The notes under the pieces are model-generated. The model made no database searches. It saw nothing but the letters and a program-made list of their open reading frames with translations, and had not been told where the DNA came from. Made by a program: the position numbers and the translations under genes. A stretch of DNA of 17,383 bases from Coriobacteriales bacterium (GTDB lineage Bacteria; Actinomycetota; Coriobacteriia; Coriobacteriales; UBA8131): the NCBI GenBank assembly GCA_031272005.1, contig JAISUQ010000143.1, forward strand, positions 1 to 17,383, given 5' to 3'. Below, in pieces: positions 1 to 6,640 of the stretch. The stretch's first letter is position 1, and every line of letters begins with the position of its first letter.

Positions 1-594
1 GATATAGCAGAGGTCGCCAGGCGTATACGCTCCCTGCGCGAGGACCTGGATCTCAGTCTGGAGCAGATGGCCGAGGCCACCGGACGCAGTGTGGAGGAGT
101 ACGCCGCCCAGGAAAGCGGTCAGCAGGACCTCTCCTTCACTTTCCTCTACAAATGCGCCAATCGCCTGGGGGTCGACGTCATTGAGCTTCTGACCGGTGA
201 GCCGCCGCATCTGACCGGCTACGAGGTCGTCCATGCCGGCGACGGCCTGTCCATCAAGCGCCGCAGCGGCTTTGAGTATCTGCATCAGGCGCCCTTCTTC
301 AAGAATAAACTCTCCGAGCCGTTCATCGTCACCGCTCCCTTCATCGAGGCTGAGCAGGATGCGCCCATCCATCTCTCCCAGCATGCTGGCCAGGAGCTGG
401 ACTACATCATCAGCGGACATCTGCGTTTTGCCTATGAGGAGCATATCGAGGAGCTCGGCCCGGGCGATACCGTCTACTACGACAGCGGCCGCGGTCATGG
501 CATGATAGCCACCGGCGGTGAGCCCTGTGTGTTTCTGGCAGTAGTCTTCAAGCCGCAGGATGCGGATCCAGGCGAGCCCATCAACATTCGCTAG
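1..594 (+). CDS. HTH (XRE-type) regulator with C-terminal cupin domain, 5'-truncated
   Basis: The reading frame is open from base 1, so the true start lies upstream and 197 codons are visible; the ATG at 67 is internal to the helix-turn-helix and should not be taken as the start. Visible codons 3-63 look like an XRE/Cro helix-turn-helix, with the RRIRSLRE helix, the LSLEQMAEATG segment and the FLYKCANRLGVDVIELLTGE ending. Codons about 115-190 form a cupin barrel, with His124, His128, Glu132 and His166 in the places of the usual metal ligands, and the GHLRF...GPGDTVYYDSGRGH pattern. XRE-cupin proteins are cytoplasmic regulators that sense a small ligand through the cupin. The next gene downstream on the same strand is an acyl-CoA synthetase, a pairing that suggests the regulator controls it or responds to its substrate (inference). 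Family call is firm; ligand unknown. Confidence 0.88.
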   Translation, partial: DIAEVARRIRSLREDLDLSLEQMAEATGRSVEEYAAQESGQQDLSFTFLYKCANRLGVDVIELLTGEPPHLTGYEVVHAGDGLSIKRRSGFEYLHQAPFFKNKLSEPFIVTAPFIEAEQDAPIHLSQHAGQELDYIISGHLRFAYEEHIEELGPGDTVYYDSGRGHGMIATGGEPCVFLAVVFKPQDADPGEPINIR

Positions 595-731
595 GCGCTT
601 CTCGCGCCCGCAGCAGCAGGCCCGGCAAGCGCCGCCAAAACCCCACATTCAACCATGAAACCAGATGGTGAGCCTGACGCTGGCGCGCGGGCAGCATCAT
701 CAGGCCCACTGTGCGGGGCCAGCGACAGACA

Positions 732-737
732 AGGGAG
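732..737 (+). promoter_or_regulatory. Ribosome binding site deciding the start of the acyl-CoA synthetase
   Basis: AGGGAG sits 10 bases before the ATG at 748. The longer in-frame ATG at 655 has no comparable site and would add 31 low-complexity residues not expected in this family, so 748 is the preferred start. Confidence 0.7.
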
Positions 738-747
738 AGTCACCAAA

Positions 748-2532
748 ATGCGCAACATCCACCAGCGTTATACCCATGAGACCTACGATGAGGACGGCGT
801 CCTCACCAGCTTTTCTCTGACCTGGCCGGAAGACTACAACTTCGCCTACGACGTGGCTGACGACATCGCGCTCGCCGAGCCCGAGCGCCGGGCGATGGTC
901 TGGTGCAACCCGGAAGGGGAGGAGCACATCTTCAGCTTCGGCGACATGAAGTACTGGAGCGACAAGACCGCCAACTATCTGGCGGAGCAGGGCATCCAGG
1001 CCGGCGATCTGGTGCTGGTCATCCTGCGGCGGCATTATCAGTTCTGGTTTGTGGCTCTGGCCCTGGCCAAGCTGGGCGCGGTGATCGTACCGGCGACCTT
1101 CATGCTCAAGGAGCACGACATCGAATACCGGGTGAACAGCGCGGAGGTCAAGACGATCATCTGCACCGACGTTGGCGAGATCGCCCAGATCGTCGATAAC
1201 GCCATGGAGCTCTGCCCCACATTGAAGACCCGCATCCTGGTCAACGGTGGTGGCGGTGGCGTCAGCGGCCGGGATGACTCGGGCTTAAGCGGGCCAGAAG
1301 GCCTCTGCACGCTGCGCGCCGAGCGCACCGGCTGGCTGGACTTCAACGCCGGCGTCACGGCAGCCAGCCCCAACTTCGCCCGGCGCCAGACCCGGGCCGC
1401 CGATGCGATGATCATGTACTTCTCCTCCGGAACCTCCGGCAATCCCAAGATGGTGTTGCACAATTCCAGCTATTCGCTGGCCCATCTGGGCACCGCCAAG
1501 CACTGGCAGAATGTCAGCAGCGCCGAAGATGGCCTGCACTTCACCATCGCCGACACCGGTTGGGGCAAGGCGGTCTGGGGCAAGCTCTACGGCCAATGGT
1601 TGATGGAGGCCGGCGTGCTGACCTACGACTTCGACCGCTTCAATGGCGACGAGATGTGCGCGCTGATCGAGCGCTACAAGGTCACCAGCTTCTGCTGCCC
1701 GCCGACCATGTACCGGATGATCATGGCCGGCTCGCCGCAGGACTACGACCTTTCCTCTCTGCATTATTCGGTGGCCGCCGGAGAAGCCCTCAACCCCGAC
1801 ATCTTTGCCAATTGGCTGGAGCTTACGGGCCTGCGTATCTTTGACGGCTTTGGTCAGACCGAGACCCCCACCACCGTCTGCAATCTGGTGAACATGCAGC
1901 CCAAGCCCGGTTCCATGGGTCGGCCGATGCCGCTGTACGACACCCGCCTGCTGGACGCCGACGGCAACGAATGCGCCGTCGGTCAGACCGGCGAGCTGTG
2001 CATCCGCACCGATACCGGCAATCCTGAGCAGCCCTTCCCGCCGGGCATCATGATGGAGTACTACCGCGACCCCGAGCGCACCTCCGAGGCCATCTACGAC
2101 GGCTGGTACCACTCCGGCGACCTGGCCTGGAAGGATGAGGACGGCTACATCTTCTACGTGGGCCGCAATGACGACATCATCAAATCCAGCGGCTACCGCA
2201 TCGGCCCCACCGAGATCGAAAGCGTGCTGTTGGAGCATGCCGCCGTCCGCGAGTGCGCCGTCACCGGCGTGCCGGATGAGCTGCGCGGCACGGCTGTCAA
2301 GGCGACCATCGTGCTCAATGATGGCTATACTGGCAGCGAGGAGTTGACCAAGGAGCTTCAGAGCTACGTCAAGGAGCAGACCGCGCCCTACAAGTACCCG
2401 CGGATCATCGCCTATACGGATGCTCTGCCCAAGACTGTCAATGGTAAGGTTCGCCGCGCGGCTATCCGCGCGGCCGACCTCTCCGGCGCCGAAGCTGCCG
2501 CCCGCCGCGCCCCCGAGGAATTCGGCGGCTAA
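748..2532 (+). CDS. Acyl-CoA synthetase (AMP-forming), medium-chain (MACS) type
   Basis: A 594-residue cytoplasmic AMP-dependent ligase that would activate a carboxylic acid with ATP to an acyl-adenylate and then to acyl-CoA. The phosphate-binding loop is YFSSGTSGNPK (residues 224-234). The region IADTGWGKAVWGKLYGQW is typical of medium-chain/acetyl-type synthetases. Further on are DGFGQTETP (A5), YHSGDLAWKDEDGY with GRNDDIIKSSGYRIGPTEIE (A7-A8), and PKTVNGKVRR with the catalytic lysine near residue 567. All core motifs are intact and the length is normal for the family. A glycine-rich loop (five consecutive Gly, encoded around 1246-1260) lies in a variable part of the N-terminal domain. Start chosen at 748 because of its ribosome site; an ATG at 655 is in frame. 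Preceded by the HTH-cupin gene with a 153-base gap. Substrate (fatty, aryl or branched acid) cannot be read from sequence. Confidence 0.9.
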   Translation: MRNIHQRYTHETYDEDGVLTSFSLTWPEDYNFAYDVADDIALAEPERRAMVWCNPEGEEHIFSFGDMKYWSDKTANYLAEQGIQAGDLVLVILRRHYQFWFVALALAKLGAVIVPATFMLKEHDIEYRVNSAEVKTIICTDVGEIAQIVDNAMELCPTLKTRILVNGGGGGVSGRDDSGLSGPEGLCTLRAERTGWLDFNAGVTAASPNFARRQTRAADAMIMYFSSGTSGNPKMVLHNSSYSLAHLGTAKHWQNVSSAEDGLHFTIADTGWGKAVWGKLYGQWLMEAGVLTYDFDRFNGDEMCALIERYKVTSFCCPPTMYRMIMAGSPQDYDLSSLHYSVAAGEALNPDIFANWLELTGLRIFDGFGQTETPTTVCNLVNMQPKPGSMGRPMPLYDTRLLDADGNECAVGQTGELCIRTDTGNPEQPFPPGIMMEYYRDPERTSEAIYDGWYHSGDLAWKDEDGYIFYVGRNDDIIKSSGYRIGPTEIESVLLEHAAVRECAVTGVPDELRGTAVKATIVLNDGYTGSEELTKELQSYVKEQTAPYKYPRIIAYTDALPKTVNGKVRRAAIRAADLSGAEAAARRAPEEFGG

Positions 2533-2567
2533 ACGGCTTGAAAGGGCTCTACTGGATGGGTTCTTCC

Positions 2568-2594
2568 CTGACAAACCGAGGGTTATGGTAAAAT
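2568..2594 (+). promoter_or_regulatory. Candidate sigma-A promoter for the ABC transporter genes
   Basis: CTGACA (2568-2573) is followed after 15 bases by TAAAAT (2589-2594), which carries the extended -10 dinucleotide TG (TGG at 2586-2588). The short spacer is tolerable with an extended -10. It lies in the 105-base gap between the synthetase and the ATPase gene and would give a leader of roughly 37 bases. The same core, ATGGTAAAAT, recurs before the histidine kinase gene at 6624-6633. Confidence 0.5.
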
Positions 2595-2637
2595 GCTAAC
2601 GTAAATCGCCATTCCCAAGGCGGAGGGACTTCAAGGC

Positions 2638-4179
2638 GTGGTTGCCCAGGATTGCCCGAACATCATTGAGTTTCGGCACGTCAGCAAGAGCTTTTCTGAC
2701 GTTGCCGTACTGAAAGACATCAATCTCACGGTTCGCCGAGGCGAAATCTTTGCGCTCTTAGGCGAGAATGGCTCGGGCAAGTCGCTGTTGATGAACATGG
2801 TCTTCGGCGGTTGCCAGCCCGACAGCGGTGAGATCCTGATCTGCGGCGAGCCAGTACAGATCAGCTCTTCAGCCGAAGCCTTCGCCCACGGTATCGGCAT
2901 GGTCAGCCAGCATTATAGCCTAATATCAAATGCCACAGTGCTGGAGAATGTCATACTCGGCCATGAGCCCACCCGCCGCCTGATGCGCCTGATACCTTAT
3001 CTGGACACCAGCAAAGCTGCGCGCAAGGTCCAGGAGCTTTGCAACCGTTACGGACTGAACCTCTCCCTTTATGACCGAATTGATTACCTCAGCGAAGCCT
3101 CGCAGCAGCGTGTGGAGATCCTCAAGATGCTCTATCGCGACTCGGAGCTGATCATCCTCGACGAGCCGACAGCGATGCTGGCTCCCCAGGAGGCCGAACG
3201 CCTGCTGGCCATTGTCCGCAAGCTGCAGGACGACGGGCGCACGGTTATCCTGATCTCGCATCGCCTGGAAGACGTCAAGCAGGTCGCGGACCGCTGCGCG
3301 GTGTTGCGCCAGGGCCGCCTGACCGGGGTCTTCAAGGTATTTGCCACCTCCACCAGACGTCTGGCCGAACGGATGGTCGGCCACGCGCTGGATTTTGAGT
3401 TGGAGCGCCAGCCTGCTGTCTTCGGCGACGTGGTGCTCTCGGTGCGCAATCTCTGCGTGGAGTACAGCGAGAACAAAAGCACCCTGCACGACATCAGCTT
3501 TGATGTCCGCGCCGGCGAGGTGTTTGCGGTCATCGGTGTAGCCGGCAGCGGCGAGAGTGCCCTGGCCGATGCCATTGCTGGCCTGGCCCCGGCCGACAGC
3601 GGCAGCATCAGGCTGATGGACAGAGACATCACCCAGGACTCCGTGCGGGCGCGCAGCCTGGCCGGTATGGCCTATATCCCCGATGATCGGCGCAACAAGG
3701 GATTGTTCGTCGGTCTGCCGATCAGCGACAATCTGGTGACCAAGAGTTATTTTCAACCGCCGTACTCCAAAGGAGCCTTCTTGCAGCGTGGCGAATTCCG
3801 CCGTTATGCGGTGCAGTTCCTCAAACGCTATGGCTTGCAGCTGGCCAAGGGCATCTACACCCCAACCTATCAGATGAGCGACAGCGAACAGCAGATGCTG
3901 ATCATCGGCCGCGAGACCGACCTGGATGCCAGGCTGATTATCTTCTCCAAGCCCACCCAGGGTCTGGACATCGGCACCACCTTGGAGATCCGCCGGCGGG
4001 TGGTGGCCGAGCGCGACCAGGGCAAGGCCGTGCTGCTGACCACCAACGAATTGGACGGCGCTCTGGCCTGCGCCGATACCATCGCCATCATCCACGACGG
4101 CGCCTTTGTCAAAGTCGGCCCGGCCAACGAGATGAGCCGTCAGGAATTGGGTGAGTACATGATGGGGGTGCATCGGTGA
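2638..4179 (+). CDS. Nucleoside/BMP-type ABC transporter, double ATP-binding protein
   Basis: A 513-residue protein with two fused ATPase domains, as in NupO/YufO and RbsA-type importers. Start is GTG at 2638, 10 bases after GGAGGG. Domain 1: Walker A GENGSGKS (42-49), Q-loop Gln91, Walker B with LIILDEPT (Glu176), and switch His208. Domain 2: Walker A-like GVAGSGES (300-307, Lys replaced by Glu), the family segment IPDDRRNKGL (about 347-356), Walker B-like IIFSKPTQGLD (435-444), and TTNELD in place of the switch region. Unusually, the signature of domain 1 is LSEAS (151-155) instead of the family's LSVGE, and that of domain 2 is MSDSE (413-417) instead of LSGGN. It overlaps the first permease by 4 bases (GTGA). 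The family imports purine/pyrimidine nucleosides with a BMP lipoprotein. Family sure; substrate inferred; activity of the altered sites uncertain. Confidence 0.88.
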   Translation: MVAQDCPNIIEFRHVSKSFSDVAVLKDINLTVRRGEIFALLGENGSGKSLLMNMVFGGCQPDSGEILICGEPVQISSSAEAFAHGIGMVSQHYSLISNATVLENVILGHEPTRRLMRLIPYLDTSKAARKVQELCNRYGLNLSLYDRIDYLSEASQQRVEILKMLYRDSELIILDEPTAMLAPQEAERLLAIVRKLQDDGRTVILISHRLEDVKQVADRCAVLRQGRLTGVFKVFATSTRRLAERMVGHALDFELERQPAVFGDVVLSVRNLCVEYSENKSTLHDISFDVRAGEVFAVIGVAGSGESALADAIAGLAPADSGSIRLMDRDITQDSVRARSLAGMAYIPDDRRNKGLFVGLPISDNLVTKSYFQPPYSKGAFLQRGEFRRYAVQFLKRYGLQLAKGIYTPTYQMSDSEQQMLIIGRETDLDARLIIFSKPTQGLDIGTTLEIRRRVVAERDQGKAVLLTTNELDGALACADTIAIIHDGAFVKVGPANEMSRQELGEYMMGVHR

Positions 4180-5570
4180 GCAACCGGGCAGGACAGACGC
4201 AACCGGCTCCTGGCAACGGCAACGCCGACGGCACCAGTGCAGCCCCCACCAACGGCAACGGATTGCCCGCCCGCCCGCAGGGTTTCCAGGCGCTCCGGGC
4301 GGTATATACGGCGCTGTTCGCCATCCTCGGCGCGACTGTGGTATCAGCTGTCATCCTGCTCATCTCCGGACACAACCCGCTGGAAGTCGCCGCGGCAATC
4401 CTCCAGAAGTCCGGAATAATAGCACGTGCGCATTATAGTAATAACCACAGCGCCTTCAGCGACCTGATGGGGCTTTTGGATATGTCCACGCCGGTGCTGT
4501 TTGCCGCGATGTCGGTGGCCATAGCCTACAAAGCCGGCCTGTTCAACGTCGGTGTGGCCGGGCAGATGCTCTTCTCCGGATTCCTGGCTACGGTGTTGGT
4601 GGGTTACAGCCCTTTGGGTCCTTTGCTGGCCAAGCCGTTGGTGCTGCTGATTGGCTTTGTTGCCGGTGGAGCCATCGGGGCGCTGGTGGGTTATCTCAAG
4701 GCCCGCATGCGCATCCATGAGATCATCTCCGCCATCATGCTCAACTACATCGTGCAATACCTGGTGGCCTTCGTCATCAAGGGCTTCTATTACAACGCTT
4801 CCGTCAGCCAGTCCAGGGCCATCTCCGAGGCCTCCCGGCTGACTATCCAGGGGATACAGTTCGGCGACGCCCAGATAGTCTTGCCTCTGGGATTTGTCCT
4901 GGCCGTGCTGCTGGCCGGGGTCTACTACATCATCCACCGCAAGACCCGGCTGGCCTATGAGATCCGCCTGGTTGGCGCCAACAAGAAAGCCGCCCATTAC
5001 TCCGGCATCGACACCACCCGGACCATCATGCTGAGCATGACGCTTTCGGGCTGCTCGGCCGGTCTGGCTGGCGTCACCTTGTATCTGGGCTGCTCGGCGA
5101 CCATCGTGCCGGATACCCTGTCGCCCATCGGGCTGGAGGCTTTTGCTCCGGCGCTGCTGGCCAACGCCAACCCGCTGGCCTGTATCGTCACCTCGCTGTT
5201 TGTCGGCGCCTTCATCAATGCCGACGACTACATCCAGGTCTCCGGAGTCGGGCCTGATATCGCCGGGCTGTACATCGGCCTGTTGCTGGCCTTCTGGGCG
5301 GCGGGCTGGTTCTCGCTGCGCTCCCTGGCCAGCCGGCGTTCCTCCGCCCGGCAGAAGCCAGATGGCGGCTCGGCTGATGAGCCAGATGAGTCGGCCAGGC
5401 CAACCAACCCGGCCAGGCCAACCAACCCGGCCAGGGCAGCGGGCCAAGCCTCGGCGGAACCGCCCGACTCATCCACCGCCAGGCCGGGCAGCCGGCCCGC
5501 CGGGGCCGCTGAGGCCGCCCTGCCCGCCGTGGCCGCTGAGGCCGCCGCCGAAAAGGGCGGTGCGCCATGA
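4176..5570 (+). CDS. Nucleoside/BMP-type ABC transporter permease 1 (NupP/YufP-like)
   Basis: A 464-residue membrane permease of the BPD_transp_2 family. GTG start at 4176 overlaps the ATPase stop (GTGA), so the two are translationally coupled. Residues 1-38 are a hydrophilic, Gly/Pro/Asn-rich tail; multiple membrane segments then run from about 42 to 383. The family motif is GLFNVGVAGQ (121-130), where relatives usually have Glu instead of the Ala, and the cytoplasmic coupling region MRIHEIISAIMLNYI follows. Residues about 385-464 are an extra Ala/Pro-rich tail holding the ARPTNP repeat pair and two copies of an AAEAA-like segment, absent from typical members. Pairs with the second permease to form the pore that the ATPase drives. 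Family confident; substrate (nucleosides or similar) inferred from neighbours. Confidence 0.87.
   Translation: MSNRAGQTQPAPGNGNADGTSAAPTNGNGLPARPQGFQALRAVYTALFAILGATVVSAVILLISGHNPLEVAAAILQKSGIIARAHYSNNHSAFSDLMGLLDMSTPVLFAAMSVAIAYKAGLFNVGVAGQMLFSGFLATVLVGYSPLGPLLAKPLVLLIGFVAGGAIGALVGYLKARMRIHEIISAIMLNYIVQYLVAFVIKGFYYNASVSQSRAISEASRLTIQGIQFGDAQIVLPLGFVLAVLLAGVYYIIHRKTRLAYEIRLVGANKKAAHYSGIDTTRTIMLSMTLSGCSAGLAGVTLYLGCSATIVPDTLSPIGLEAFAPALLANANPLACIVTSLFVGAFINADDYIQVSGVGPDIAGLYIGLLLAFWAAGWFSLRSLASRRSSARQKPDGGSADEPDESARPTNPARPTNPARAAGQASAEPPDSSTARPGSRPAGAAEAALPAVAAEAAAEKGGAP
5393..5435 (+). repeat. Tandem 18-bp repeat in the permease C-terminal tail
   Basis: The unit GGCCAGGCCAACCAACCC occurs at 5393-5410 and 5411-5428, followed by a partial copy GGCCAGG to 5435. 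It encodes ARPTNP twice and the start of a third ARA. The length is a multiple of three, so copy-number change would keep the frame. Confidence 0.85.
5504..5546 (+). repeat. 16-bp direct repeat near the end of permease 1
   Basis: GGCCGCTGAGGCCGCC is present at 5504-5519 and 5531-5546, 27 bases apart start to start (nine codons), within the alanine-rich tail. Together with the 18-bp repeat it shows that this tail has grown by local duplication. Confidence 0.8.
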
Positions 5571-6526
5571 GCTCGGTGGTCTTTAACGGCACATCCTTCG
5601 TCCTGCCGCTGATCATCATCGCCATCGGGGGCATCTACTCGGAGCGCAGCGGTGTGAACAATCTGGCCCTGGAGGGCTTTGCCGGCTTTGGCGCCTTTTC
5701 CGGAGGCCTGGTGGTTGTGCTGCTCAGCGGGGCGTCGGCCAATCCGCCGGCCTGGATGTTCTGGCTCTCGTTTGTGGGCGCCGCCCTGGGCGGGGCGCTG
5801 TTCTCGCTGCTGCATGCCCTGCTCTGTCTGCGCTTCAAGGCCAACCATATCCTCAGCGGTGTGGCCCTGAATGTCATCGCGCTGGCCTTGGTGGGTCTGC
5901 TGATCGAGCAGGTCAATCTGGATCTCTATCACACCTTCTCCAATTTCTTCCAGCTGCCCGAAGCTGCCCGGCTGACGCTGCCCAACTTGAGCTCGGTGCC
6001 TCTGGTGGGCATGTTGTTTGCCAACGCCTACGCCTATGCGCCGGTAATCACCCTGCTGGTGCTGCTGGCCTGGTATGTCCTCAACCACACCAGCTTCGGG
6101 CTCAGGCTGCGGGCCTGCGGCGACAACCCTGAAGCGGTGGCAGCAACCGGCGTTGACGTCGTCCGGGTCCGCTATCAGGCGGTGGCCATCTCGGGTGCAC
6201 TGGCCGGCTTCGGTGGCCTGTGCTTCGCCTACAGCCAGCATGGACGCATCTCCACCACGATATTCATGGGCTTTGGCTATCTGGCCATCGCCGGCATGGT
6301 CTTGGGCAACTGGCGCATCCTGCCGACCATCGGGGCCTGTGCCGTCTTCGGCTTTGCCCGCTCGGTGGTTCAGCATCTGGCCCTGCGTTACGGCATCGAG
6401 TACAGCATGCTCGACCTGGCGATGGCCGTGCCCTACGCGCTGGTGCTGTTGTTGATAGTCTACGGCTATCGCTCCAGCACGCCCCCCAAAGCCTTGGGTA
6501 AACACTACGAGAAGAACCGCCTCTGA
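5567..6526 (+). CDS. Nucleoside/BMP-type ABC transporter permease 2 (NupQ/YufQ-like)
   Basis: A 319-residue integral membrane protein of the same permease superfamily. The ATG at 5567 overlaps the stop of permease 1 (ATGA); AAGGGCGG lies just upstream. The N-terminus has the diagnostic IYSERSGVNNLALEG motif (residues 23-37), followed by hydrophobic segments to about residue 305, with the cytoplasmic coupling region FGLRLRACGDNPEAVAATGV in the second half. Length is typical, and there is no added tail, unlike permease 1. It would heterodimerise with permease 1. It is the last gene of the cluster: a weak hairpin follows and the next gene has its own promoter-like sequence. No BMP-family binding lipoprotein is found before or after, which is unusual for this class. 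Confidence 0.9.
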   Translation: MSSVVFNGTSFVLPLIIIAIGGIYSERSGVNNLALEGFAGFGAFSGGLVVVLLSGASANPPAWMFWLSFVGAALGGALFSLLHALLCLRFKANHILSGVALNVIALALVGLLIEQVNLDLYHTFSNFFQLPEAARLTLPNLSSVPLVGMLFANAYAYAPVITLLVLLAWYVLNHTSFGLRLRACGDNPEAVAATGVDVVRVRYQAVAISGALAGFGGLCFAYSQHGRISTTIFMGFGYLAIAGMVLGNWRILPTIGACAVFGFARSVVQHLALRYGIEYSMLDLAMAVPYALVLLLIVYGYRSSTPPKALGKHYEKNRL

Positions 6527-6537
6527 GTTTGACAGGC

Positions 6538-6555
6538 GCCCCGGCGGGCTTTGTT
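6538..6555 (+). terminator. Weak intrinsic terminator-like hairpin after the transporter genes
   Basis: GCCC (6538-6541), loop CGGC, GGGC (6546-6549), then TTTGTT. The stem is only four pairs, all G-C, and the T-run is broken, so termination would be partial at best. It lies 12 bases after the last permease stop. Confidence 0.3.
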
Positions 6556-6624
6556 GCAGCTGTAATACATCCCCGGCAAATGACGTTCATACGGGCAGAC
6601 GGTTCGGCGCCTGCCCCCACCCGA

Positions 6625-6633
6625 TGGTAAAAT
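6625..6633 (+). promoter_or_regulatory. Extended -10 element giving a probable leaderless histidine kinase mRNA
   Basis: TGG followed by TAAAAT (6628-6633) ends seven bases before the ATG at 6641. Transcription from this element would begin at or next to the start codon. No convincing -35 is visible at the proper distance (TTCGGC at 6603-6608 would need a 19-base spacer). No Shine-Dalgarno sequence precedes the ATG. Confidence 0.45.
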
Positions 6634-6640
6634 TCATAGC

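Noticed and set aside
655..747. Longer N-terminus for the acyl-CoA synthetase
   Set aside because: No ribosome site before 655, and the extra 31 residues are low-complexity; the site at 732 points to 748.
1285..2574. 429-codon open frame on the minus strand opposite the acyl-CoA synthetase
   Set aside because: Its translation is a biased mix of Gly, Ala, Val, His and Gln without motifs, as expected opposite a GC-rich gene; the plus-strand frame has all synthetase motifs.
2926..4173. 415-codon minus-strand frame opposite the ABC ATPase
   Set aside because: No ribosome site, domain or membrane pattern; a shadow of the ATPase.
5228..6505. 425-codon minus-strand frame opposite the permeases
   Set aside because: Low-complexity Gln/His/Gly-rich translation opposite two well-supported membrane proteins.
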